Position numbers and translations under genes: made by a program. Under the pieces are notes generated by a model, which did no database searches, had not been told where the DNA came from, and saw only the letters and a program-made list of their open reading frames with translations. Below are positions 42,663 to 51,669 of a DNA stretch of 64,000 bases, one piece after another. Source of the DNA: Woeseiaceae bacterium. GTDB taxonomy: Bacteria; Pseudomonadota; Gammaproteobacteria; Steroidobacterales; Woeseiaceae. The DNA lies in NCBI GenBank assembly GCA_028279985.1, contig JANQMR010000024.1, positions 124,001-188,000 on the forward strand. The letters are read 5' to 3'. The stretch's first letter is position 1, and every line of letters begins with the position of its first letter.

Positions 42663-43793
42663 TTACGAGGTAAACATGATCATGATGCCGGCGGCGATCG
42701 CGGAGCCGATCACGCCGGCGACGTTCGGTCCCATCGCATGCATCAGCAGGATGTTGTGCGGATTGGCATCCTGGCCCACCTTGTTGGCAACGCGTGCCGC
42801 CATCGGCACGGCCGACACCCCCGCGGCGCCGATCAGCGGATTGATCGGCGTCTTGCCGAAGGCGTTCATCAGCTTGCCCATCAACACCCCGCTCGCCGTG
42901 CCGATGGCGAACGCCACCATGCCGAGCGCCAGAATGCCGAGGGTGCTGGGTACCAGGAATTGCTCCGCGCTCAATTTCGATCCGACGGACAGGCCGAGGA
43001 AGATGGTGACGACGTTGATCAAGGCATTCTGGGTCGTGTTCGACAGCCGTTCGACGACGCCGCACTCACGCATCAGGTTGCCGAAAGCGAGCATGCCGAG
43101 CAGGGGCGCGGCGGACGGCAGCAGCAGCGCGACTAGCAACAGCAGGACCAGCGGGAACAGGATGCGTTCGGCCTTGGACACCTCGCGCAACTGACGCATC
43201 TCGATCTTGCGCTCGCGTTCGGACGTAAGGAGCTTCATGATCGGCGGCTGGATGATCGGCACCAGCGCCATGTAGGAGTACGCGGCGATTGCAATGGCGC
43301 CGAGGAGATTCGGTGCGAGCTGGCCGGCGACATAGATTGCCGTTGGACCGTCGGCACCGCCGATGATGCCGATCGCGGCGGCTTCCCGGATGGAGAAGTC
43401 CATGACGCCGAGCGCGGTAAGGCCCAGCGCTCCGAGCAGTGTCGCGAAGATGCCGAACTGCGCCGCGGCACCGAGGAACAGCGTTTTGGGATTGGCGAGC
43501 AAGGGACCGAAATCGGTCATCGCGCCGACGCCCATGAAGATGATCAGCGGGAACGCGCCGGTCTCGATGCCGATGACGTAGGTCAGGTGCAAAAGCCCGT
43601 CGCCCGTCGCAATCTCCGCACCCGGAATGTTGCTCAACAGGCCGCCGAAGCCGATCGTGACGAGCAGCAGCGGCTCGAATTTTTTGACGATCCCTAAATA
43701 CAGCAGCCCGAGGCAAATCCCGAGCATGACAAGTTGGCCGCCGGTCATCTGGTAGAGACCCGAGCCGTGCCAGATCTGGCTTATCAGTTCCAT
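42663..43793 (-). CDS. oadB: Oxaloacetate decarboxylase beta subunit (Na+-translocating)
   Basis: This 376-residue membrane subunit couples decarboxylation of carboxybiotin to Na+ export. The conserved blocks are present: [38 protein letters not shown] (with the catalytic Asp of the Na+ site), and [18 protein letters not shown]. About nine to eleven helices are predicted, and the length is as in the OadB/GcdB/MmdB family. The gene follows oadA after 3 bp in the leftward order oadG-oadA-oadB. Confidence 0.95.
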   Translation of the reverse strand: MELISQIWHGSGLYQMTGGQLVMLGICLGLLYLGIVKKFEPLLLVTIGFGGLLSNIPGAEIATGDGLLHLTYVIGIETGAFPLIIFMGVGAMTDFGPLLANPKTLFLGAAAQFGIFATLLGALGLTALGVMDFSIREAAAIGIIGGADGPTAIYVAGQLAPNLLGAIAIAAYSYMALVPIIQPPIMKLLTSERERKIEMRQLREVSKAERILFPLVLLLLVALLLPSAAPLLGMLAFGNLMRECGVVERLSNTTQNALINVVTIFLGLSVGSKLSAEQFLVPSTLGILALGMVAFAIGTASGVLMGKLMNAFGKTPINPLIGAAGVSAVPMAARVANKVGQDANPHNILLMHAMGPNVAGVIGSAIAAGIMIMFTS

Positions 43794-43796
43794 GAA

Positions 43797-45593
43797 TCAG
43801 CCGATGTCGACCAGCGTGTCGCCGACGGCGACGACGTCGCCCTCGCGCACGTAAACCTCGGTTACCGTGCCGGCCCTGGGCGCTGCGACGACCGTCTCCA
43901 TTTTCATTGCCTCGACGACGAGTAAGGGCTGGCCCGCGGCAACCGTATCACCGGACTTGACGTGCACCTTGAAAACATTGCCTGCAAGCACGGCCGCTAC
44001 CGGCTCGCCACGAACGGCCGGCGTCGGGGCCGGCGCTGCGGCTGCCGGCTGTATGTCGGTGAGTTGGCCGCTTTCGGCCACTTCGACGGTAAAGGTTTTG
44101 CCGTTGACCCGCACCGAATACACGGCCGGTCCGGTGGCCGGCGCCCGAGCGGCCGCCGGTGCCGCCGGCACGGCTTCGACGGGCTCTTCACCGGGCGGCG
44201 GCTCGAACGCGTCGGGATTGTCGCGGTTTTCGAGGAAACGCAGGCCAATCTGCGGGAACAGCGCGTAAGTCAGCACGTCGTCGTCGACGGCCTCTGCCAG
44301 GTGGATTTTTTTGTCGATCGCCAGGTGATTCAGCTCTTCGGTCTGACGCTCCAGCTCGGGTTCCAGAAGATCGGCCGGGCGGCAGGTGATCGCCTCACCG
44401 CCGTCGAGGACCCGGGCCTGCAACTCGCCGTTGACCGCGGCCGGTGTCGCGCCGTACTCACCCTTCAGGATGCCGGAAGTCTCCTTGGTGATCGTCTGGT
44501 AGCGCGAGCCCGACAGCACGTTGATCACCGCCTGGGTGCCGACGATCTGCGAGGTCGGCGTCACCAGCGGCAACATACCCAGGTCGCGGCGGACCTGGGG
44601 TACTTCCTCGAGCACTTCGTCGAGCTTGTCGCCGGCGTTCTGCTCGCGAAGCTGGTTCTCCAGATTCGTCAGCATGCCGCCCGGCACCTGCGCGACCAGG
44701 ATACGCGCGTCCACGCCCTTGAGGCTGCCTTCGAACTTCGCGTACTTCTTCCGCACTTTACGAAAGTACGTAGCGATCTCTTCCAAGAGCTTCAGGTCCA
44801 GGCCCGTTTCGCGGCCGGTGCCTTCGAGAATGGCAACCAAGGTCTCGGTGGGTGAGTGCCCATAGGTCATGCTCATCGACGAGATCGCGGTGTCGATGTT
44901 GTCGATGCCGGCCTCCACCGCTTTGAGATTGGTGGCCGTGGACATGCCGGTCGTGGCGTGGGACTGCATGTGAATCGGGATGTCGACCGCTTCCTTGAGC
45001 CGGCTCACGAGTTCGAATGCGACATAGGGCCTGAGCAACCCCGCCATGTCTTTGATGCAGATCGAGTGCGCGCCCATGTCCTCGATACGCTTGCCCATGT
45101 CCACCCAGAGATCCAGCGTGTGTACCGGGCTCACCGTATAGGACATGGCGCCCTGTGCATGTTTGCCGACGTCGAGGGTTGCCTTGATCGCGGTTTCGAG
45201 GTTTCGTAAATCGTTCAAGGCGTCGAAAATCCGGAATACGTCCACGCCGTTGACCGCGCAACGTTCGACGAACTTCTCGACGAGGTCGTCCGCGTAATGC
45301 CGGTAACCCAGGATGTTCTGCCCGCGAAACAGCATATGCTGCGGGGTGTTGGGCATCGCCGCCTTGAGCCGGCGAATCCGCTCCCAGGGATCCTCGCCCA
45401 GGTAACGGATACAGGCGTCGAAGGTTGCACCGCCCCAGGATTCCATGGACCAGAACCCGACTCGGTCGAGCTTGTCGGCGATCGGCAGCATGTCGTCGAT
45501 GCGCATGCGCGTCGCCAGCAGGCTCTGGTGTGCATCGCGCAGCACGAGTTCGGTGATGCCTAGCGGCTTTTTTTCGGCTTGTTTGTCGCTCAT
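43797..45593 (-). CDS. oadA: Oxaloacetate decarboxylase alpha subunit (carboxyltransferase plus biotin carrier)
   Basis: This 598-residue soluble subunit transfers CO2 from oxaloacetate to biotin. The N-terminal carboxyltransferase barrel has [37 protein letters not shown] and CIKDMAGLL. The central conserved region ends near 470. A Pro/Ala-rich linker leads to the biotin domain with VEAMKMET (biotinyl Lys about 563). The gene starts at the ATG at 45593 (MSDKQAEKK). Upstream is a 12-bp tandem array made of copies of the codons right after the start. Confidence 0.96.
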   Translation of the reverse strand: MSDKQAEKKPLGITELVLRDAHQSLLATRMRIDDMLPIADKLDRVGFWSMESWGGATFDACIRYLGEDPWERIRRLKAAMPNTPQHMLFRGQNILGYRHYADDLVEKFVERCAVNGVDVFRIFDALNDLRNLETAIKATLDVGKHAQGAMSYTVSPVHTLDLWVDMGKRIEDMGAHSICIKDMAGLLRPYVAFELVSRLKEAVDIPIHMQSHATTGMSTATNLKAVEAGIDNIDTAISSMSMTYGHSPTETLVAILEGTGRETGLDLKLLEEIATYFRKVRKKYAKFEGSLKGVDARILVAQVPGGMLTNLENQLREQNAGDKLDEVLEEVPQVRRDLGMLPLVTPTSQIVGTQAVINVLSGSRYQTITKETSGILKGEYGATPAAVNGELQARVLDGGEAITCRPADLLEPELERQTEELNHLAIDKKIHLAEAVDDDVLTYALFPQIGLRFLENRDNPDAFEPPPGEEPVEAVPAAPAAARAPATGPAVYSVRVNGKTFTVEVAESGQLTDIQPAAAAPAPTPAVRGEPVAAVLAGNVFKVHVKSGDTVAAGQPLLVVEAMKMETVVAAPRAGTVTEVYVREGDVVAVGDTLVDIG

Positions 45594-45712
45594 CGTCTAT
45601 CGCTCGGTTTGTCGCTCGGTTTGTCGCTCGGTTTGTCGCTCGTCGTCTATCGCTGATGATCTGTCGCTAATGGTCTATTGCCAATGGCCTATTGATAATG
45701 GTCTTAGCCCCG
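45594..45712. repeat. 12-bp and ~15-bp tandem arrays upstream of oadA
   Basis: CGGTTTGTCGCT occurs three times in direct succession (about 45605-45640). It is the complement of GAGCGACAAACC, nearly identical to the first codons of oadA. Beyond it, CTATCGCTGATGAT-, CTGTCGCTAATGG- and AATGGTCTATTG-like units repeat about every 14-15 bp to about 45712. Confidence 0.9.
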
Positions 45713-45775
45713 GGGTCTCCGTGCCGGTCGGCGGTTTATCGTTGCAGGAATCCGGTTCGGAATTCGGTTTGTGGT

Positions 45776-46000
45776 TCAGCGTCGCCGATGCCGGATTATC
45801 GCGGCGCTGATGGCGGCGACCTCATCGTCGCCGACCTCATCGTCACCAACCGGGGATTCGGCGACCGGCGCCGGCGAGCGTTTGGCGGCCAGCCTGGACA
45901 TCAGGGTCGTCGCGGCGACCAAAAGCGTCAGAAAAACGAATACCGTGCCCATGCCGACGAGCATCAGCGTGAGTCCCTGCTCGAGTAGTCCTGGCTGCAT
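45776..46000 (-). CDS. oadG: Oxaloacetate decarboxylase gamma subunit
   Basis: This small membrane subunit (74 residues) has one TM helix (about 9-30, GLTLMLVGMGTVFVFLTLLV), the usual OadG sequence, which assembles alpha and beta subunits. A charged tail follows that contains a direct repeat VGDDEVGDDEV created by a 15-bp duplication. The tail is shorter than in Klebsiella OadG and ends in basic residues. It is the first gene of the oad operon, 182 bp upstream of oadA. Confidence 0.9.
   Translation of the reverse strand: MQPGLLEQGLTLMLVGMGTVFVFLTLLVAATTLMSRLAAKRSPAPVAESPVGDDEVGDDEVAAISAAIIRHRRR
45817..45846. repeat. In-frame 15-bp duplication in oadG
   Basis: CGACCTCATCGTCGC (45817-45831) and CGACCTCATCGTCAC (45832-45846) are adjacent and encode the doubled VGDDE in the OadG tail. 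Confidence 0.88.
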
Positions 46001-46110
46001 GCTTGGTCCGCCGGCTTGCGAGCGACCGATTATACTGAATAGTTCCTACTCACAAAGCATCGACGCACGGGTTATGATCCGGTTTCGCCGGCAAACGAAT
46101 CGAGGCATAC

Positions 46111-47748
46111 GTGTGCAGACCTGAGCGCGGTAGAACCGTGACACGCCTTGCGATGCTGGCTTCGACGGCAGGCGTCGGTCTCGCCGATGCCGCCGGCGCA
46201 ATGCCCAAGGCGGAGCAGCTCGAAGCCGATGGCGCCGTCATCGGTGAGATCGTGCTCGACAGGGCAAACATCTTCGACCTCGACGATCCGAGGGAAAACA
46301 ACTGGTTGTATCGCTGGGCCAATCGTTTGCACATCGTCACGGCGGAGCGGACCATCGAGAAGCAGCTTCTGTTCCGCCCGGGCGACACGTATTCCAAACG
46401 CCTGCTCGACGAATCGGCGCGCATTCTGCGCGGCAGGCGTTACCTGTACACGGCCGACATCGAGCCGGTCCGCTACGAGGACGGCACGGTCGATGTCGTG
46501 GTCAGAACCCAGGACGTCTGGTCCCTGTTCCCGGAACTCAGCCTGTCGCGCAGCGGCGGAGAAAACACGACCGAGATCGGGCTCGAGGAAGAGAACCTGT
46601 TCGGCCGCGGCCAGCAGATTCGCTACAGCCACACCAATACCGTGGACCGGACGTCGGATACCTTCGACTTCATCGATCCGCATCTCGGCAGAAGCTGGGT
46701 ATCGCTGAACCTGAGCGCATCGGACAATTCGGACGGATTCTCCCATCTCGTCTCGGCCGTGCGGCCGTTCCATGCACTAGACGCGCGTTGGTCCGCAGGA
46801 CTCACGCTCTACGACGATGATCGCCGCACGCGACTCTACGAACTCGGCGACGAAGTCGCGGAATTCCGGCACCGGCGCGAATACCTTCGGTCCTTCTATG
46901 GTTGGTCCAGGGGATTGCGCGGCAACTGGGCGCGCCGCTGGAGCCTCGGCTTTGTCTACGACAACAATGTTTTTTCCGAAGCCCGTGAGCCCGAGTTCCC
47001 CGCAGCGATACCGGCGGACCGCAAGCTGGCCTATCCCTACATAGGCCTCGAATTCATCGAGGACCGCTTCACGACCAGCCTGAACCGAGACCAGATCGGC
47101 CGCACCGAAGATTTCCGCCTGGGCAAACGGCTGGCCTTCAGCCTCGGATGGGCCGACGAGCGCTTCGGCGCCGACCGCAGCGCCCTCGTTTACCAGGCCA
47201 GCGCCGGCCGAAGTTACGGCAGCTTCGACAAGACGGCGCTGATTCTCTCGGCGAAGCTCGAGGGCCGGATCGAAAGCGGACAAACCGTCAATTCCCTGTC
47301 GTCACTGAGCGCGCGCCTGTATCACCGCCAAAGCGAAAAGCGCCTGTTCTTCGTCTCGGTTTCCGGCGCCTACGGCCACGATCTCGATCTCGACAATCCG
47401 CTGGAACTGGGCGGCGACAGCGGCCTTCGCGGCTACCCGCTGCGTTACCAGTCGGGCGACGCCAGGGCCCTGCTGACCGTCGAACAACGTTACTTCACCG
47501 ACTGGTATCCGTTCCGGCTGTTCCGCGTCGGGGGCGCGATATTTTTCGACGCCGGACGCACCTGGGGCGACAACCCCGTCGGCGGCGAAAGCGCGGGCTG
47601 GCTCAAGGACGCCGGATTGGGCTTGAGGCTGTCGCCCACGCGCGGCAAGTCGACCAAAGTGTTGCATCTGGACATTGCCTTTCCACTGGACGGCGACGAC
47701 TCTATCGACGACGTGCAGCTTTTGCTTGAGGCGAAGCGGAGCTTCTAG
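46111..47748 (+). CDS. BamA/TamA-family outer-membrane beta-barrel protein with one POTRA domain
   Basis: The 545-residue secreted barrel protein has a signal region (about 1-30), one POTRA-like domain (about 45-125; EKQLLFRPGDTYSKRLLDESARILRGRRYL), and a C-terminal 16-strand-type barrel. The lid-loop motif GLRGYPLRYQSGD, equivalent to the VRGF/Y of Omp85 proteins, is near 430-445. The end EAKRSF terminates in Phe as OMPs do. The start at GTG 46111 gives a basic n-region; GTG 46138 is an alternative. It may export or insert another protein, but no substrate gene is adjacent. Single-POTRA, patatin-less members are of unknown role. Confidence 0.85.
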   Translation: MCRPERGRTVTRLAMLASTAGVGLADAAGAMPKAEQLEADGAVIGEIVLDRANIFDLDDPRENNWLYRWANRLHIVTAERTIEKQLLFRPGDTYSKRLLDESARILRGRRYLYTADIEPVRYEDGTVDVVVRTQDVWSLFPELSLSRSGGENTTEIGLEEENLFGRGQQIRYSHTNTVDRTSDTFDFIDPHLGRSWVSLNLSASDNSDGFSHLVSAVRPFHALDARWSAGLTLYDDDRRTRLYELGDEVAEFRHRREYLRSFYGWSRGLRGNWARRWSLGFVYDNNVFSEAREPEFPAAIPADRKLAYPYIGLEFIEDRFTTSLNRDQIGRTEDFRLGKRLAFSLGWADERFGADRSALVYQASAGRSYGSFDKTALILSAKLEGRIESGQTVNSLSSLSARLYHRQSEKRLFFVSVSGAYGHDLDLDNPLELGGDSGLRGYPLRYQSGDARALLTVEQRYFTDWYPFRLFRVGGAIFFDAGRTWGDNPVGGESAGWLKDAGLGLRLSPTRGKSTKVLHLDIAFPLDGDDSIDDVQLLLEAKRSF

Positions 47749-47771
47749 GGCCTGCCTATCGTCGCTTGGTT

Positions 47772-48239
47772 CTAGGGCCGGTTGGCATTCTCGGTATCCT
47801 GAAGGCGCTGGCAGCGGCGGTACTTCGAGACCAGTTGCTCAACGTGGTAAGCCGTGCCGTGGTGAGCAATCTTCAGCAGGTAGTCTTCGTTACTCTCGTC
47901 AGCGATGCGGGTCATCGCGCGTACTTTGGAGTAACTCAGCTCACCCCGCTCAAAAGCCTTACTGATCTTAGGCAGATCTTTCAAGGCACGCGCAACCCGC
48001 ACTTTCTCGCGTGCCGCGTTCATGCCGATGCCGCATTTGAAGTTCAGCCAGTGGGCACAGGAGCATAATCCCGGTTGATGCCAGCCCTCCTGTTCATCGA
48101 ACTCGCGGATCAATACCAGCAGTTGATAGGTAGCAGCATAAATGTACGCACACAGCTCGGTTATCTGTTCTCCGAGTGCTTCGGATTTCAGATAGGCCGG
48201 TTGCGGCTGCAATTCGACGGCGGTGCATGCAGTGGTCAT
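47772..48239 (-). pseudogene. Truncated DUF222 (13E12/HNH family) gene
   Basis: The 155-residue product matches the N-terminal DUF222 part of HNH-endonuclease repeat proteins (LVLIREFDEQEGW, CSCAHWLNFKCGIG, AREKVRVARAL, LSYSKVRAMTRIADE). It ends at a stop after TENANR, just where full-length members continue into the linker and the HNH nuclease domain. The stop lies 23 bp from the end of the Omp85-like gene, so the 3' half is gone, probably by a deletion joining the two. Base composition in and around it is lower in GC. It is likely a decayed mobile gene; a short functional DUF222 protein cannot be excluded. Confidence 0.7.
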
Positions 48240-48677
48240 TTTTGGAGCTCCGACAACCTCTTCAGAACTTCCATTCTAACCGAAGCTGAAATTGACAACC
48301 TACTGAAATAAATAGGAAAAACAGGCAGTTTGAAGTAAAGAAACCGGCTCGGCGTCTCCAGTTCTAGAGTATTGAGTGACGATTTATCTATCGCTGGACC
48401 CGCGTCTACGCGGCAAGATCAGCAGCCCTCATCTATCGGACGCGATCCTGCCGTGGAACCGATAGCGGGCGAAGCGATCAGCCGCGTAATCGAGTCCAAC
48501 AGCCCGGATTCCGAAACCGGTGACAGCATCGCCGCACCAAGCAAGACCCACATAACCAGCGTATTCCGCCGGGTGAGGAAGAAATTCGCCGATCGCAGCA
48601 GCGGAAAATCGGACATAATGATATACTAATATGTCTTTTCGTCTCCGGCGGTGCTCGCCCGGTCCGTCATACCCCCG
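48240..48677. other. 438-bp gap upstream of leuC
   Basis: The first ~100 bp is clearly AT-richer than the genome and probably old mobile DNA flanking the DUF222 remnant. A 65-codon leftward frame (48419-48616) could encode a one-helix membrane peptide but has no other support. Near leuC, TATACT at 48622-48627 is a good -10 candidate and GACATA/TATGTC (48612-48635) form a 24-bp inverted repeat that could be an operator; no good -35 was found. Confidence 0.5.
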
Positions 48678-50099
48678 ATGTCCAAGACACTGTTCGACAA
48701 AATCTGGGATTCACACGTCGTCAAGAAGCTCGAAGACGGCTCCGAGCTCGTTTACCTCGACCGGGTTTTTCTCCACGAGCGCACCGGCAGCGTGGCGCTG
48801 AACAGTCTCGCGGAGGCCGGCCGGAAAGTCCGTAATCCGGCGCAGGTGTTTGCGACGATGGATCACATTATCGATACCTTTCCGGGTCGCGGCGACACGA
48901 CGCTGGTTCCCGGCGGCGAGGCATTCATCAAGACCATGCGCCGCACGGCAACCGAAGCCGGGATCACCTTGTTCGACATCGGCGACGCGAGGCACGGCAT
49001 CACGCATCTGATCTCCGCCGAGCAGGGCATCACCTTGCCGGGCCTGATCGTCGCCTGCCCCGACAGCCACACCTGTACTTTGGGCGCCCTGGGCGCCGTC
49101 GGCTGGGGTATCGGCACCAGCGACTGCGAACACGCGATCGCGACCGAGACCTTGAGAACCGGCAAGCCCGGACAACTCAGGGTACGCTTCGACGGCAGAT
49201 TGGGCCGCGGTGTGACGGCCAAGGACATGGTCCTGCACCTGATCGCGCGCCACTCCGCCTCCGGTGCCGCCGGGCTTGCGCTGGAGTACGCAGGTCCCGC
49301 CGTCGAGGCGCTGGACATGGAAGCGCGTTTTACCCTTTGCAACATGGCCGTCGAGTTCGGTGCGTTCACGGGCCTGATAGCGCCGGATGCAAAAACGCTG
49401 GCTTACGTAGAGAGCCGCCCTTATGCGCCGGGCGGCGATGCGCTCGAGCAGGCACGACGGGCCTGGCGTGAGCTCCGCAGCGACGAGGGCGCCGTTTTCG
49501 ACCGCGAAATCGCGATCGATTGCGCCGACATCGCACCCACGGTGACCTGGGGCACGAGCCCTCAGGACGCGGTCGAGGTCACCGGCGCGGTGCCGGCACT
49601 CGATCGCTACCCCGGTGGCGAATCGCGTGCCGAGTTCCTGTCCACGCTGGACTACATGGGACTGGAACCCGACCAGGCGCTGCTCGGCCTGAAGCTCGAC
49701 GCGGCCTTCATCGGTTCCTGCACCAACAGCCGCCTGAGCGACCTGCGCGCGGCGGCGCGGATTCTCGACGGCAACAAGGTCGCGTCCGGGCTGCGGGCGG
49801 TCTGCACGCCGGGTTCGCAACAGGTGAAGCAAGCCGCGGAAGCCGAGGGCCTGGATCGCGTCTTTCTCGAAGCCGGCTTCGAGTGGCGCGAGCCCGGCTG
49901 CTCGCTTTGTTTCAACGCCGGCGGCGAGGGTTTCGGTACCGGAGAGCGGGTCATCTCCAGCACCAACCGCAATTTCCGCGGCCGGCAGGGCCGCGGTGCG
50001 CGCACGCATCTGGCCAGTCCCGCCACGGTGGCGGCCAGCGCGGTGGCGGGCTGTATTGCCGACGTCCGGGCTGCCCAGGTCCGGACCGCGAGTCGATGA
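48678..50099 (+). CDS. leuC: 3-isopropylmalate dehydratase large subunit
   Basis: LeuC binds the 4Fe-4S cluster and isomerises 2- to 3-isopropylmalate in leucine synthesis with LeuD. The 473-residue aconitase-family protein has TLFDKIWDSHVV at the start, DSHTCTLGALGA, IGSCTNSR, and the C-terminal cluster ligands in EPGCSLCFNAG. The ATG at 48678 is used, as homologues start at MSKTLFDKIW. The leuD start overlaps its stop by 4 bp (ATGA). The rest of the pathway (leuA, leuB) is not in the window. Confidence 0.96.
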   Translation: MSKTLFDKIWDSHVVKKLEDGSELVYLDRVFLHERTGSVALNSLAEAGRKVRNPAQVFATMDHIIDTFPGRGDTTLVPGGEAFIKTMRRTATEAGITLFDIGDARHGITHLISAEQGITLPGLIVACPDSHTCTLGALGAVGWGIGTSDCEHAIATETLRTGKPGQLRVRFDGRLGRGVTAKDMVLHLIARHSASGAAGLALEYAGPAVEALDMEARFTLCNMAVEFGAFTGLIAPDAKTLAYVESRPYAPGGDALEQARRAWRELRSDEGAVFDREIAIDCADIAPTVTWGTSPQDAVEVTGAVPALDRYPGGESRAEFLSTLDYMGLEPDQALLGLKLDAAFIGSCTNSRLSDLRAAARILDGNKVASGLRAVCTPGSQQVKQAAEAEGLDRVFLEAGFEWREPGCSLCFNAGGEGFGTGERVISSTNRNFRGRQGRGARTHLASPATVAASAVAGCIADVRAAQVRTASR

Positions 50100-50788
50100 G
50101 CCAACTGGTGAACGATTCGGTGAACGAGTCGGTGAACAAGTCGGTGAACGAGCCGGTAAGCATGAAAGCGTTCAGACAACTCGAAGGCATCGTTGCCCCG
50201 ATGCTAATCGACAACGTCGATACCGACCAGATCATCCCGTCACGGGAGATGAAACGCGTCAGCAAGACGGGGCTCGGCCAGGGGCTGTTCGCAGGCTGGC
50301 GTTACACCTACGACGGCGGAAAAAAAACCGGCGACAACACGAACTTCGTGCTTAACCGCCCAGAATATCGAGCGGCGGATATCCTGTTGTCGGGTAAGAA
50401 CTTCGGTTGCGGCTCATCCCGGGAGCATGCGGTATGGGCGCTCAAAGACTACGGCTTCCGGGTGCTCATCGCCGAGAGTTTCGGCCGGATATTTCGCAAC
50501 AACTGCGCACGCAACGGCCTGCTTGCCATCGCGCTGCCCGCGGAGACGATCGCCGCGCTCGAAGCACAGACGCGAATCGATCCCGAGGCCCGGCGTGTGC
50601 TCGTCGATCTCGAGGCCAATGTGCTTCGCGGGCCGGACGGCTCGACGTTTGCGTTCGAGATCGCCGAATCCGACCGGCACATGCTGCTGAACGGTCTCGA
50701 CTACATCGACTTCACGCTGCGATTCGAAGCGGACATCGACCGGTTCGTCGAAGCGGACCGCCTTGCGCGGCCCTGGGCCCACCGGTAA
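50096..50788 (+). CDS. leuD: 3-isopropylmalate dehydratase small subunit
   Basis: The swivelling small subunit has the blocks IVAPMLIDNVDTDQIIPSREMK, FVLNRPEYRAADILLSGKNFGCGSSREHA-type core (GKNFGCGSSREHAVWAL) and FGRIFRNNCARNGLL. The start is ambiguous. The ATG at 50096 overlaps the leuC stop and adds 22 residues of (V)N(D/E/K)S repeats from a 12-bp array; the ATG at 50162 (MKAFRQLEG) is the usual LeuD start. I list the longer form because of the coupling overlap. If translated, the repeat would be a disordered N-terminal tail. Confidence 0.92.
   Translation: MSQLVNDSVNESVNKSVNEPVSMKAFRQLEGIVAPMLIDNVDTDQIIPSREMKRVSKTGLGQGLFAGWRYTYDGGKKTGDNTNFVLNRPEYRAADILLSGKNFGCGSSREHAVWALKDYGFRVLIAESFGRIFRNNCARNGLLAIALPAETIAALEAQTRIDPEARRVLVDLEANVLRGPDGSTFAFEIAESDRHMLLNGLDYIDFTLRFEADIDRFVEADRLARPWAHR
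50108..50155. repeat. 12-bp tandem array (four units) at the start of leuD
   Basis: GTGAACGATTCG, GTGAACGAGTCG, GTGAACAAGTCG and GTGAACGAGCCG follow each other between the leuC stop and the canonical leuD ATG. Each unit begins with GTG, a possible start codon, all in the leuD frame. Confidence 0.93.
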
Positions 50789-50871
50789 AAGGCATCCTAA
50801 GGGTAATCAAACGGCGTGCCTGCCGGAACTGCACCGGCGGCGCTGAACGCCATTGGCGTGGTCCCGTCGTC

Positions 50872-51606
50872 TCAAAACGCCCCGCCGTTCACCTGCAAGG
50901 TATGCCCCGTGACGAAGCTCGCCTCCTCCGACGCGAGATACAGCGCCGCGTAAGCCTGGTCGTCGGGCTGTCCGATTCTGCCGATGGGCGGTTCGTATTT
51001 CCGAATGACCTCATCGTCGACCTCGCCCAGGATATTGGTTTTGGTCAGGCCGGGCGCAATTACGTTCACGGTGATCCCCGTGCCGCAGAGCTCTCTGGCC
51101 AGCGCGCGGGCGAAACCGACCTGGCCGGCCTTCGCGGCGCTGTAGTGCGTGAGATGGATGTCGCCGTTGATCGCGCTCATCGAGGACGTAATGATGATCC
51201 GGCCGTGACCCCGCTCGATCATGTGATCGACCACCGCTTTACAGCAGTTGTAGACGCCGTAGAGGTGGACCTTGATCATCCGGTCCCAGGCCTCCGGTGT
51301 CATGTCGACGAAATCGACGGTGGGGGCGATGCCGGCGTTGGCGCAGAGTATGTCGATGTGACCGAACTCGCCGATGGCGCGGTCGGTGCCCGCCTGCACC
51401 GCCTTAAGATCCGTGACGTCGAAGGGCAGCGCCAGCGCTTTCCGGCCGAGCGCCGAAACCGACTCGACGGTGGCCGTGAGCCGGTCGGCCTCGACGTCGT
51501 TCGCCGCAATGCCCGCGCCCTCCCGGGCGAAGAGCCCGGCCATTGCCTGGCCGATGCCGGAACCGGCGCCGGTGATCAGTGCATTCCTGTTTTCCAGTCT
51601 CATCAT
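50872..51606 (-). CDS. Short-chain dehydrogenase/reductase
   Basis: This 244-residue classical SDR has the cofactor motif GAGSGIGQ (about 13-20), CANAGI (about 88), the catalytic TSSMSAINGDIHLTHYSAAK (Ser, Tyr, Lys), and the C-terminal VTGHTLQVNGGAF. It is NAD(P)-dependent; the ADVEAD-type residue after strand two (NDVEAD) suggests NAD preference. The substrate is unknown. It is the last gene of a leftward set after the TonB receptor and the cupin gene, so it may act on a compound imported by that receptor. Confidence 0.92.
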   Translation of the reverse strand: MMRLENRNALITGAGSGIGQAMAGLFAREGAGIAANDVEADRLTATVESVSALGRKALALPFDVTDLKAVQAGTDRAIGEFGHIDILCANAGIAPTVDFVDMTPEAWDRMIKVHLYGVYNCCKAVVDHMIERGHGRIIITSSMSAINGDIHLTHYSAAKAGQVGFARALARELCGTGITVNVIAPGLTKTNILGEVDDEVIRKYEPPIGRIGQPDDQAYAALYLASEEASFVTGHTLQVNGGAF

Positions 51607-51669
51607 GCTGGTCTCCGCGAGAAAAGTTCGAGCTGCATCTTCAAGCTGCGCTGCATCCGTCTACCTGCG

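Noticed and set aside
45594-45712. CRISPR-like repeat array
   Set aside because: Units are directly adjacent without unique spacers, and no cas genes are present; they are simple tandem repeats derived from oadA.
48372-48629. Small rightward gene of 85 codons
   Set aside because: No ribosome-binding site, no recognisable domain, and it overlaps the likely leuC promoter and an opposing frame.
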